Origin: CAYLHU01 sp964383715
GTDB lineage: Bacteria > Patescibacteriota > Minisyncoccia > Minisyncoccales > CG1-02-41-26
Length of the DNA: 29,090 bases
Assembly (NCBI GenBank): GCA_964383715.1
Contig: CAYLHU010000003.1
Location: 1-29,090, forward strand
Direction of reading: 5' to 3'
Each line of letters begins with the position of its first letter. Positions within the stretch are counted from its first letter, which is position 1. A program made the translations under genes and the position numbers. This document shows, one piece after another, positions 1-7,687 of the stretch. The notes under the pieces are model-generated. The model was given only the letters and a program-made list of their open reading frames with translations. It was not told the origin of the DNA and made no database searches.

Positions 1-263
1 TCTCTAGCCATGCGAAATAAGATTTTAAGCACATCAAATTTATTGTTTGCCTCTTCTAAAACTTCTAATTTGCGTGATTTTTCAAAGCCAACAGCAAACA
101 AAATTAACTCCATAAACCTTAGAACATATTCTTCGCATCGCCTTCCGAGCATATACTGGTCTTTTTTGGGAAAAGTTTTAAGGTGTTGATAGAACTCCTT
201 ATAGAGATCGACAGTAAGTTTCAAAATGGGTGCCTCATTGTTTAATTGATCTAAATTTTTCAT
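1..263 (-). CDS. Avd-like four-helix-bundle protein (partial, C-terminus outside window)
   Basis: The reading frame starts at an ATG at 263 and stays open to the window edge (87 codons). It begins MKNLDQLNNEAPILKLTVDL and contains the pattern 'LYKEFYQHLKTFPKKDQYMLGRRCEEYVLRFMEL' in spirit: helix, FPKKD turn, second helix with a Cys-Glu, then KLEVLEEANNKFDVLK and LFRMARE. This matches the S23/bAvd-type four-helix bundle family (Avd_like), known as the accessory protein of diversity-generating retroelements, where it binds the reverse transcriptase and template RNA. It lies about 380 bp downstream of a probable DGR target gene on the same strand, which supports the DGR reading over a 23S intervening-sequence protein. 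The reverse transcriptase would be expected further left, outside the window. Confidence 0.7.
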   Translation of the reverse strand, partial: MKNLDQLNNEAPILKLTVDLYKEFYQHLKTFPKKDQYMLGRRCEEYVLRFMELILFAVGFEKSRKLEVLEEANNKFDVLKILFRMAR

Positions 264-301
264 ATATAATTATGAAAATTTATAAAAATTTATTCTCAAA
301 A

Positions 302-547
302 ATGGTCTTAATGGAAAGTTTGCTTAATGCGTGGGACAAATTCAAAAAGGGAAAAAGGGACAACCGACCTGCTGTCCACATCAACTGAACCCTCGAAGAA
401 CTCCAATTGCAAAAATACAATTGCCCTTTCTATCTCGCAATCAAACTTAAAAGAGACAATCGCCTTGTCAGGGCATTTTCAATCAATATAGACAGCACCT
501 TTATTGTATTGCATTTTTTAAGAAAAAGAAAAGGGCCGATCTTGTGA
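302..547 (+). pseudogene. possible degraded reverse-transcriptase N-terminal fragment
   Basis: A plus-strand frame from 302 has a stop at 386-388 and stays open on the other side to 547. The first 28 codons read like the N-terminus of DGR-type reverse transcriptases: a Leu-Leu-Asn-Ala-Trp-Asp-Lys-Phe helix followed by KKGKRDN, resembling the 'ENLF.AW..F.KGKR' start of that family. The part after the stop is Lys/Arg-rich and does not align convincingly by eye. It lies divergent to the Avd-like gene and is too short to be functional. It could be chance coding potential; the match is short and made from memory. Confidence 0.25.
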
Positions 548-558
548 TCTGCCCTTTT
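529..558 (-). terminator. Rho-independent terminator after DGR target gene
   Basis: AAAAGGGC (8 bp arm) pairs with GCCCTTTT, with an inner GATC/GATC pair and a short ACAA loop. On the minus strand it is followed by a T-rich run (CTTTTTCTT). It lies about 85 bp past the target gene's stop codon and fits termination of that transcript, which would leave the Avd-like gene on a separate or read-through transcript. Confidence 0.65.
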
Positions 559-642
559 GCCATTTAATGGCTTGTGAAAAAAATTCGCGTCGGAACCCAA
601 AAACCAAATACCAATAGGCCCAAGGATCCAAAGCCCAAAGAC

Positions 643-1353
643 CTATCTACTACCGCAGGACGCAGACCCCCAGTGACGACCCGGGCAGTCGAGGTAGCTC
701 CAGTCGAGCCTCGGCCGATCGCCGTCATGCAGACAGACATCCGGCACCCTGTCCGACCCGTCATAACGGGAGCCAGCCGCATCCACATAATGCCGTGAAA
801 GCACATTAGTGACGATGCAGAGATTGACTACTTCAGCCGCAGTGAGGGGTGACCTTGACTGTCCCTTGATAATGTCAATGGCTTTCTCCGGACTCTTGTC
901 AAGGAGCGCTTGACCATTCTCTACATCGTAGATGTAGTAGGGGTCTTCCGGTGTGTCAAACTTGTCCGTGATGGTTGCGGAATTCAAATAGGTGTAACCC
1001 TGCTTGTCGCCGTTGCGCACCATAGACATTAACCCGTAATAGCCCAAGTAAGCCGACTTGATAACTGGCAAAAAGGGAATATTCCCTTCAACGAATGACA
1101 TCTCTCTTGCCCTCTCGACCACTTTGCCTTTCTGGTTTTGGAGCATTTCAACGATCTGCTCGGGACACCCGCGGTCCTTCAAGGTCTGAATTTGACCATT
1201 AAACAGCTTCTCCAGATCTTCACGCTTGCTCTCTTTTGCCTTGACCACCAACTGATTCTTGGCTTCCTTTATCGCCTCGTCGATGTCAGTTTCGGCATCT
1301 CCGAAAAGGGATACCAACTTCTCGATCAATTGATTTTTGCATAACTTACTCAT
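643..1353 (-). CDS. probable DGR target protein with C-terminal variable region (DUF5701-like)
   Basis: This 236-residue protein has a helical, charged N-terminus (about 1-85), a middle part with EGNIPFLPVI, MVRNGDKQGYTYLN and PYYIYDVENGQALL motifs (about 88-155), and a C-terminus LSRHYVDAAGSRYDGS...HWGSASCGSR. The layout resembles CPR proteins of the DUF5701 family, and the ending resembles C-type-lectin-like DGR variable domains, where an invariant WGSAS follows hypervariable codons. Base composition is visibly more GC-rich than its neighbours, most of all in the last 150 bp. Start: ATG at 1353 with AGGAG seven bases upstream and a near-consensus promoter further up. The Avd-like gene lies downstream on the same strand. 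No template repeat is seen in the window. The family name is from memory and the function of the diversified domain (ligand or surface binding) is inferred. Confidence 0.72.
   Translation of the reverse strand: MSKLCKNQLIEKLVSLFGDAETDIDEAIKEAKNQLVVKAKESKREDLEKLFNGQIQTLKDRGCPEQIVEMLQNQKGKVVERAREMSFVEGNIPFLPVIKSAYLGYYGLMSMVRNGDKQGYTYLNSATITDKFDTPEDPYYIYDVENGQALLDKSPEKAIDIIKGQSRSPLTAAEVVNLCIVTNVLSRHYVDAAGSRYDGSDRVPDVCLHDGDRPRLDWSYLDCPGRHWGSASCGSR
673..765 (-). other. candidate DGR variable repeat (VR) core
   Basis: Between codon 197 (TAT) and codon 227 (CAC) sixteen codons are NNY: TAT, GAC, GAC, GAT, TGT, CAT, GAC, GAT, GAC, AGC, TAC, GAC, TGC, GGT, CGT, CAC. They encode Y, D, D, D, C, H, D, D, D, S, Y, D, C, G, R, H. 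Each is one or two first/second-position changes away from AAY, the codon that DGR template repeats use for adenine-directed mutagenesis. They alternate with scaffold codons (Val, Pro, Leu, Trp, Arg) that hold few adenines. The stretch ends in TGGGGGTCTGCGTCC, a GC-rich end typical of the site where mutagenic homing begins. The exact VR limits cannot be set without the template repeat. Confidence 0.68.
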
Positions 1354-1437
1354 TGTCTTGCTCCTTTTGTTTTTTAGTTTTTTCTAAAAATATTCTTATT
1401 TTAAAGTCCAATTTTATCTATTTTTAATTCCGCGTTA

Positions 1438-1466
1438 AGTATAGCATAACACTGTATTTTTGTCAA
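1438..1466 (-). promoter_or_regulatory. sigma-70 type promoter of the DGR target gene
   Basis: TTGACA (1461-1466) and TATACT (1438-1443) are separated by exactly 17 bp on the minus strand. The predicted start site near 1431 gives a leader of about 78 nt that ends in an AGGAG ribosome binding site (1361-1365) before the ATG at 1353. This is one of the best promoter matches in the window. Confidence 0.7.
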
Positions 1467-1500
1467 CCCCAATAGCGTATTTCTGAAACATAAGGGTATA

Positions 1501-2835
1501 TTATCTTAAATTTTGATTAAAATAGCCGCCCAAATCTTTTATCTTGACCCTCTCTTGTTTCATTGTATCTCTATTCCGAATAGTGACGTCTTCCTTTTCT
1601 AATGTCTCGAAATCTATCGTGACCGCCCAAGGAACACCAATCTCGTCCGCTCGACGATAACGACGACCGATTGAACCAACTTCATCGTACAGACAAGAAA
1701 AATTGGATTTTAACAACCGATAAACTTCTTTAGCTTTTTCTACTAATTCCGGTTTATTTTTTACTAATGGGAAAACAGCGATTTTTACTGGAGCTAAAGA
1801 AAATGGAAGTTTTAACAAGGTCTCAACTTCTTTAACCGACTTGGTGGTCTCTGTTCTCCCTCCCTCAACTTCTTGGTAGAACTCCGAAAGAAAAGCAAAC
1901 AAGACCCTTTCAACCCCGACCGATGTTTCAATAACATAGGGAAAATATTTTTCTTTTTGGGCAGAAGGCAAACTTTCGTCTAAACAACTTAACTCTTGAC
2001 CTGAATACTTTGAGTGATTGGAGAGGTCCCAATCCCCTCTGTTGTGAATTCCTTCAATCTCTTTCCAGCCCGATGGAAATCGATATTGAATATCAACCTG
2101 TTTTTGGGCATAATGGGCCCTTTCTTTCTCCGGCGCTTCTACTGTTCTTAAACTTTCTTTTTTTACTCCCAAGTTATAATACCAATTAAGCCGTTTATCC
2201 AGCCAAAATTCAAACCATTTTTCCGCTTCGGAAGGGTGGCAAAACCACTCCATTTCCATCTGTTCAAACTCTCTAATTCTAAAAATAAAATTCTTGGGAT
2301 TTATTTCGTTTCTGAACGACTTCCCTATCTGGATTACCCCAAAAGGGATTTTTAATCTTTGAGAGTTTAAAATATTGGAAAAATTAATAAAAATACTTTG
2401 GCAAGTTTCGGGCCTCAAATAAGCAACCGCCTTATCGTCCTCAACCGGCCCGATAAATGTTTTGAGCATTAAATTAAACTTCTTGGACTTGGTTAATTCC
2501 CCTCCACACTCCGAACATTTATCGTTTTCTATTTCATCGGACCTGAATCTCTTGTGACATTTTTTACACTCTCTTAATTCATCGCTAAAACCAGCACTAA
2601 GATGGCCGGAGGCCTCCCAAACTTTTGGATTTGCCAAAACCGCTGAATCAAACCCGACAATTCCCCCTACTTCTTCCATATCTTTTTGCCAGCTCTCTTT
2701 AATATTTTTTTTCAGGCCTAAACCCAAAGGACCGAAGTCATAGACCCCGCCAAAACCCCCGTATATTTCCGAAGAGGGAAAAATGAAACCCCTCCGTTTA
2801 CAAAGAGAAATAATTTTTGAAATTTTATCTTCCAT
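1501..2835 (-). CDS. glyS: glycine--tRNA ligase (homodimeric class II type)
   Basis: Charges tRNA-Gly with glycine in the cytoplasm. The 444-residue protein begins MEDKISKIISLCKRRGFIFP, then SSEIYGGFGGVYDFGPLG, which is the start of the alpha2-type GlyRS. A zinc finger Cys90-x2-Cys93 ... Cys107-x2-Cys110 follows. Motif 2 is visible as SFRNEINPKNFIFRIREFEQ and motif 3 as ETSVGVERVLFAFL. The last ~100 residues, from APVKIAVFPLVKNKPEL, form the anticodon-binding domain. Length fits the family. It starts three bases after the stop of the upstream membrane-protein gene, so it is surely co-transcribed with it. No clear terminator follows before the window's DGR promoter region. Confidence 0.95.
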   Translation of the reverse strand: MEDKISKIISLCKRRGFIFPSSEIYGGFGGVYDFGPLGLGLKKNIKESWQKDMEEVGGIVGFDSAVLANPKVWEASGHLSAGFSDELRECKKCHKRFRSDEIENDKCSECGGELTKSKKFNLMLKTFIGPVEDDKAVAYLRPETCQSIFINFSNILNSQRLKIPFGVIQIGKSFRNEINPKNFIFRIREFEQMEMEWFCHPSEAEKWFEFWLDKRLNWYYNLGVKKESLRTVEAPEKERAHYAQKQVDIQYRFPSGWKEIEGIHNRGDWDLSNHSKYSGQELSCLDESLPSAQKEKYFPYVIETSVGVERVLFAFLSEFYQEVEGGRTETTKSVKEVETLLKLPFSLAPVKIAVFPLVKNKPELVEKAKEVYRLLKSNFSCLYDEVGSIGRRYRRADEIGVPWAVTIDFETLEKEDVTIRNRDTMKQERVKIKDLGGYFNQNLR

Positions 2836-2838
2836 ATT

Positions 2839-4494
2839 TTATTCAACAATTCCTTGAATTTCGCTCACATTTTGGTCGTCCGGCAAAGTAGTGTCCCGAC
2901 CGTCAGCCGAAACCTTTAATGTTTCCGATGTCCAAATATCCTCTCCTGATATCTCGGCTTTATTCACTAAAAATGGCGTTTCTCCTTTTTGAGAAGCAAG
3001 AGGTGAAAACTCTATTTGAAAAGCCAAGACCAAAGAGGTATTTTCAAAACTCTGCCAGGGTTCAATTTCGCCTACATTCCACATTAATGTCCTTGACCCT
3101 GAATCGTAGGTGAACTTCGCTTCAACCGGAAATATGTTTCCTGTCGGTCTCACATAATCGGGCAATATCGCTTTAACTTTGACATTTTCTAATTTGTTCC
3201 AAAAATTTTTAATCTGCCAAAGAACGGTATATTCCGTTTTTTCACCAACCTTGGGAGGCAAAGGCCCCTCGCCTTCAAAAAACTCTTGTTCAAAATAGAC
3301 CTTTTGATTAAGAACTATTTGAGAGTTTATTTTTGTTTCAAAGGATTTCTCGGCTCCTGCCAAATCAACTTTTAAATTCAATTTTGGATTTTCAACCTGA
3401 TGGCCAATATCCTCTTTTAACTTCACCCAAAACTCAACTTTCCCCTCCTCGCCATTATCTAAGAAACGAAGAGAAGAAACATTTTTCCAATCCCATAAAA
3501 TAGTATTATCTCCATGCCCGAACTCTCCATCTTTTGATTTTAATGTTGAAAGGTCAAAAAAGTCCCCATCTAATTCGGCAAAAAGAAATTTTTTTTGAAT
3601 GGGATTTTGACCGATATTGCTAAAAAATATTTCGTAATGAAGATAATCCCCAGCCGAAACCGAATACCCCGGAGAGTTATTAATCAAACTGGAAATATAA
3701 AGAGACGATTCTGCTATTTTCAGCGACTGAGTTGCTTCTTTCAAAAGCCAAAACTCTTCATTTTTTAACATTCCTAACTGGGCCCTAAATATCTTCTCCT
3801 CTCCTTCCTTGCCTTGTTCAATCGTCCCCTTAATCTCAATTCTCCCTCCCGAGGCCTTGCTTAAAGAATAAAGAGCCCATTCCTTTTCGTCTAAAGCGTT
3901 GGGAATTGACTCTCTAAACTCAAACCCTGAAGGGTATTCTATCCTCACCCTTAAGCTTTCTAAAATTTCATCGATATTAGAAAAATAATTTAAAGAAAAA
4001 TTTATTTCTTCTCCCTTGGCAACGCTGGAAGGTGAATCAAACTCAAAAGTTAAAGGAACAAATTTAATTCGGCTGGTGAAACTTGTTTCCGATTGGTAAA
4101 GGGCTTTTAAGTTTTTAGGATAATAACTTAAAGATGCTTTGGCTTTCATAATTTCATTTTCTCGGCCAAAAAGTTTCGCCCTAAAAGAGTATGTTCTCTC
4201 TTCGCCGGGGTAAATATCTTCTATTCTTTGATTATTTCTTAGGGTAGATGTCCCTTCTAAAATGGACTTTCCGGGAAACTCAAAAATTAACTCCGGGTTT
4301 TCTAATCTTGTCTGCCCATTGTTTTTAAGCTTAACTATATATTCAATCCCTTCTCCAGTTTCAACTTCTTCCGGCCCTAATATCTCTAACTTCAAAATTT
4401 CCTTAGAATAGATGTTCTTTTGCCAATACCAAAAACCCGTTATCCCAACAATCCCAAAGGCGACTAAAAATAAAATTATAAATAATTTTCGCAT
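2839..4494 (-). CDS. membrane-anchored protein with DUF11/Ig-like repeats
   Basis: No function is recognised. The 551-residue protein has an N-terminal hydrophobic segment (about residues 3-23, LFIILFLVAFGIVGITGFWYW) that probably anchors it with the rest outside. What follows is beta-rich and repeated in style: 'LEILGPEEVETGEGIEYIVKLKNNGQT' opens the first module, and similar conserved-Asn/Gly strands recur near residues 150, 270 and 400 (YSVSAGDYLHYEIFFSNIGQNP; VGEKTEYTVLWQIKNFWNKL). These look like DUF11/CARDB-type Ig-like domains of surface proteins. There is no sortase motif or second membrane helix. The gene sits between ileS and glyS with 3-30 bp gaps, so it shares their transcript although no link to tRNA charging is evident. 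Confidence 0.75.
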   Translation of the reverse strand: MRKLFIILFLVAFGIVGITGFWYWQKNIYSKEILKLEILGPEEVETGEGIEYIVKLKNNGQTRLENPELIFEFPGKSILEGTSTLRNNQRIEDIYPGEERTYSFRAKLFGRENEIMKAKASLSYYPKNLKALYQSETSFTSRIKFVPLTFEFDSPSSVAKGEEINFSLNYFSNIDEILESLRVRIEYPSGFEFRESIPNALDEKEWALYSLSKASGGRIEIKGTIEQGKEGEEKIFRAQLGMLKNEEFWLLKEATQSLKIAESSLYISSLINNSPGYSVSAGDYLHYEIFFSNIGQNPIQKKFLFAELDGDFFDLSTLKSKDGEFGHGDNTILWDWKNVSSLRFLDNGEEGKVEFWVKLKEDIGHQVENPKLNLKVDLAGAEKSFETKINSQIVLNQKVYFEQEFFEGEGPLPPKVGEKTEYTVLWQIKNFWNKLENVKVKAILPDYVRPTGNIFPVEAKFTYDSGSRTLMWNVGEIEPWQSFENTSLVLAFQIEFSPLASQKGETPFLVNKAEISGEDIWTSETLKVSADGRDTTLPDDQNVSEIQGIVE

Positions 4495-4523
4495 AATATT
4501 AAAATTTCTCTTTTGTTTATACC

Positions 4524-7430
4524 TTAATTAATTTTTATCATTAAAGCAACTTCTCCTCCTTTTATTTTTAATTTATTTTCATTGTCCAAAAACTTCCTCT
4601 CTTCCGAATTAAAACGAATATCATTTGCCCTCGTTTCTTTTAAAATCAGTTCTCTATTTTTTTCAAGAAGATTTTGAATGTCGGGAACAGTCCCCTGGGC
4701 AAAAAAACAATCAATGATAATTCTGTTCTTCGGGACCAATCCTTCTTTCTTCCTAAGGTTTTGAATATGCCTGATAACCTCCCTGATTTCCCCTTCTTCT
4801 TTTAACCTTTCATCAATGTTGATGTCTAATTCTACTTCTCCTTTGATTTTATCATCAAAAACAATCTTTTTTATATTCGTCTCCTCCCTAATTAAATCCA
4901 ATAATTCATCTTCAACAATTTTTACTTTTTCATTTTTAATTTTTAATTTCCTTAGGGGTTGTCTCACTTTAATCCCTGCTTCAATCCTCTTGGCCAAGAC
5001 CTTATTTACGATATCCCTCACCCAAACCATCTCTTCTTCTAATTTTTCATCAATCAGTTTATCGTCTTTTTGAGGCCAATCAGAAAGATGAACCGATTCA
5101 GATATTTTTTCACTTCGTAATTTTTGATACATTTTTTCACTCAAAAAGGGCATCATTGGAGCTAACAGTTTAGTCAATGTTAGGAGAATAAAATATAAGA
5201 CATTTTCAACATTTTCCTTTTCCTTATCATTTTTTGGATTTTGAAATCTTTTCCGCGAACGCCTGATAAACCAAAGGGATAAGTCATTTATAAAAAAATC
5301 CTCTATTGCTAAACTTGCTTTATAGGAATCATATTTATCCAAAAAATCAGTTGTCTTGCCAATTAAACCGTTCAATTTAGAAATAACCCATTTATCAAGC
5401 ATTTGGAGTGTTTGAGGTCGGACCTCAAATAACTTTTCTTTGTTTTCTTGAGGGTTTTTATAGGTTTCAAAAAAACCATAACTATTAAGAAGAATTAATA
5501 ATTTTCTTTTCACTTCGGTAGCCGGCTCATAGCCAAATCTCAAATTAGAAAAAGGGTTCTGCCTCACATAGAGCCAACGCATAACATCGGCTCCTATTTT
5601 TTCAACCGCTTCGTCAAACCAAATAGCATTCCCCTTTGATTTATGCATTTCCTCTCCTTGAGCATCAACGACCATAGCGTAGCCAAAAATTGTCCGAAAA
5701 GGTTTAGTTCCTGCCAAGACCTCACTTAAAACCAAAAGAGAGTAAAACCAATTCTTAAACTGGCCGGGGAAGGACTCGCAAATAAAATCAGCCGGAAACC
5801 ATTTTTTCCAAAAATCTTTATCAGAAAAATATTTCATCGTTGAAAAAGGAACTACCCCGGCGTCTAACCAAGGGTTCCCAACATCCGGAACCCGGGAAAG
5901 AAGAGAGTTACATTTGAGACATTTAATTTTTACTTCATCCACCCAAGGACGATGGGGACTATGGCCTTCAAATTCCGACCAGCCCTCAACGGCTCTTTCC
6001 TTTAATTCTTCTTTTGAACCAAGCACTTCAAAACTGCCGCATTTAGAACATTCAAAAATAGGTAGGGCCAAACCCCAATATCTTTTTTTGGAAATAAGCC
6101 AGTCCTTCATATTTTTCAACCAATCCAACTCTCTTTCCAATCCGAAAGAGGGAATCCAGTTAATTTTCCTAGCGGTTTCTTCCAGTGGTTTTCGCAAAGA
6201 GTCCATAGAAATATACCACTCGTCAACTAAACGAAAAATTAATTCCGATTTACACCGCCAACAAGTTGGGTATCTGTGCTGATAATTTTCTATCTTGAAG
6301 ACAAAAGACCTTTTCTTTAAGTTTTCAAAAATCCAATCTTTGGTTTCTTTTTCAAAAACAAATTTTCCGCTAATTTCTCCGAAACCCTCCTTATATCTAC
6401 TCTCTTCGTTAGTCGGGTCAATGACTGGAAGTTTAAAATCCTTCCCTAATTGAAAGTCCTCTTCACCGCAACCGGGCGCGATATGGACAATTCCGGTTCC
6501 GTCTTCTTCGGTGACATCTCCCCAACCGATAACTGAATGATTATATTCTTTAAGTCCGTCTTTAACAGCCAAAAAGTCATCAAACAAGCCCTGATATTCC
6601 AATCCGATTAATTCTTGACCCTTAATTTCTTCCACTATTTCCCCTTGAGGAATAATATCCAATTTACTTTTTAAAAGAATGAATATATTTCCTTCTTTGT
6701 CCTTTACTTTGACATAGGAAAAGTCAGGATGGACAGCCAAAGCGACATTGGCTGGCAATGTCCAAGGAGTAGTTGTCCAAACCAAAAAGAATGTTTTTTT
6801 AAGATTAAGAAGGGGTAATTTAAAAAATATGGACTGGTGGGTTAATTCCTGATATTCTTCGGTTAAAATCTCGTGTTGGGAAATAGATGTTCCGCACCGC
6901 GGACACCAAGGAACAACATCTTTCCCCTTATAAAGGATATTATTCTGATGGCATTTTTTTAAAAAATGCCAAATAGAATAATTATTTTCTTCCGACATCG
7001 TGTAATAAGAATTGTCCCAATCCATCCATTGCCCCAAACGAATTGATTGTTTGGTCTGAATCTTCGAGTATTTTTCAACTCTTTCTTTACATTTTTTAAC
7101 AAATTTTTCGAGACCATACTCCTCAATATCTTTTTTATTTTTGAAACCTAATTCTTTTTCAACCTCTACCTCAACCCACAACCCCTGGCAATCAAACCCA
7201 TTTTGAAACCTTTGGTCAAAACCCCGCATTGCCTTATATCTTTGGAAAACATCTTTATATGTCCTCCCCCAAGCATGATGGACACCCATAGGATTATTAG
7301 CTGTGATAGGACCATCTAAAAAAGACCAGCTCTTTTTGCCCTGATTTTTTTTGAGTAATTTCTGAAAAATTTTCTTATCCTCCCAAAATTTTAAGATATT
7401 TTTTTCTTCTTCGGAAAAATTATATTGCAT
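4524..7430 (-). CDS. ileS: isoleucine--tRNA ligase
   Basis: Charges tRNA-Ile. The class Ia signature HIGH appears as GVHHAWGRT near residue 50, and the KMSKS loop as MHKSKGNAI. The editing (CP1) domain contains VWTTTPWTLPANVALAV and GTGIVHIAPGCGEEDF. Zinc-type pairs CPRC and CWRC lie in the insert, and CSKCG plus CLKCN further on. The C-terminus holds the anticodon-binding helices (WFIRRSRKRFQ). I use the ATG at 7430, giving MQYNFSEEEKNILKFW. An in-frame start ten codons upstream would lie inside the repeated leader element and adds residues not seen in the family. There is no AGGAG at the expected distance. A small low-complexity stretch (LKIKNEKVKIVEDE) near residue 865 resembles the in-frame insertions found in other genes here. 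Confidence 0.95.
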   Translation of the reverse strand: MQYNFSEEEKNILKFWEDKKIFQKLLKKNQGKKSWSFLDGPITANNPMGVHHAWGRTYKDVFQRYKAMRGFDQRFQNGFDCQGLWVEVEVEKELGFKNKKDIEEYGLEKFVKKCKERVEKYSKIQTKQSIRLGQWMDWDNSYYTMSEENNYSIWHFLKKCHQNNILYKGKDVVPWCPRCGTSISQHEILTEEYQELTHQSIFFKLPLLNLKKTFFLVWTTTPWTLPANVALAVHPDFSYVKVKDKEGNIFILLKSKLDIIPQGEIVEEIKGQELIGLEYQGLFDDFLAVKDGLKEYNHSVIGWGDVTEEDGTGIVHIAPGCGEEDFQLGKDFKLPVIDPTNEESRYKEGFGEISGKFVFEKETKDWIFENLKKRSFVFKIENYQHRYPTCWRCKSELIFRLVDEWYISMDSLRKPLEETARKINWIPSFGLERELDWLKNMKDWLISKKRYWGLALPIFECSKCGSFEVLGSKEELKERAVEGWSEFEGHSPHRPWVDEVKIKCLKCNSLLSRVPDVGNPWLDAGVVPFSTMKYFSDKDFWKKWFPADFICESFPGQFKNWFYSLLVLSEVLAGTKPFRTIFGYAMVVDAQGEEMHKSKGNAIWFDEAVEKIGADVMRWLYVRQNPFSNLRFGYEPATEVKRKLLILLNSYGFFETYKNPQENKEKLFEVRPQTLQMLDKWVISKLNGLIGKTTDFLDKYDSYKASLAIEDFFINDLSLWFIRRSRKRFQNPKNDKEKENVENVLYFILLTLTKLLAPMMPFLSEKMYQKLRSEKISESVHLSDWPQKDDKLIDEKLEEEMVWVRDIVNKVLAKRIEAGIKVRQPLRKLKIKNEKVKIVEDELLDLIREETNIKKIVFDDKIKGEVELDINIDERLKEEGEIREVIRHIQNLRKKEGLVPKNRIIIDCFFAQGTVPDIQNLLEKNRELILKETRANDIRFNSEERKFLDNENKLKIKGGEVALMIKIN

Positions 7431-7443
7431 ATTAGAAGATGTT

Positions 7444-7564
7444 TCCGCCAAACCCAGCACTTATTTCTATAAAAACACGAAATAGAAATTAACATTATTA
7501 TTCAGAATTACAAAGCTAAGACCCTTATAATGTTTCCATAGAAATAAGTGCTGGGTTTGGCGGA
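7444..7564 (-). repeat. TIR element copy 1 (103 bp core) nested in leader hairpin, upstream of ileS
   Basis: The core 7453-7555 has perfect 18-bp terminal inverted repeats, CCCAGCACTTATTTCTAT and its complement. The inversion continues outward through TCCGCCAAA/TTTGGCGGA, giving 27-bp arms. The core is homologous, and equal in length, to the copy before rplT at 12243-12345. No reading frame lies inside. The outer arms are the same sequence that forms the hairpin directly before rplT. The element therefore seems to sit exactly in the loop of a second repeated hairpin. It ends 14 bp before the ileS start codon. Confidence 0.8.
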
Positions 7565-7580
7565 TTACAGATTCTTATAT

Positions 7581-7656
7581 CCAGCACTTATTTATATAGA
7601 AAAACAAATTTATAAAGTTAAAACATTTGTAATACTTTCATAGAAATAAGTGCTGG
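7581..7656 (-). repeat. TIR element copy 2 (76 bp, internally shortened)
   Basis: It begins CCAGCACTTATTTATAT and ends ATAGAAATAAGTGCTGG. By alignment it is copy 1 with about 27 bp missing from the interior. Copies 1 and 2 lie in direct orientation, separated by a unit containing AAGAATCTGTAATCCGCC on the minus strand. It sits about 30 bp downstream of the argS stop. Confidence 0.75.
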
Positions 7657-7687
7657 GTTTGGCGAGTAGATGTTTTCACCAAATACC

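Noticed and set aside
300..640. Template repeat of the DGR between target and Avd-like gene
   Set aside because: Compared by eye with 643-790 on both strands: no stretch keeps the scaffold bases with A at the variable positions.
564..806. 80-codon minus-strand frame and 74-codon plus-strand frame over the VR region
   Set aside because: Other-frame shadows of the GC-rich variable region; no start signals or family features.
4816..6282. Plus-strand frames inside ileS
   Set aside because: Antisense shadows rich in Ser/Leu/Phe from AT-rich coding; no starts or domains.
7431..7680. T-box riboswitch before ileS
   Set aside because: No T-box consensus (AGGGTGG...), specifier loop or antiterminator; the region is made of inverted-repeat elements also found at rplT.
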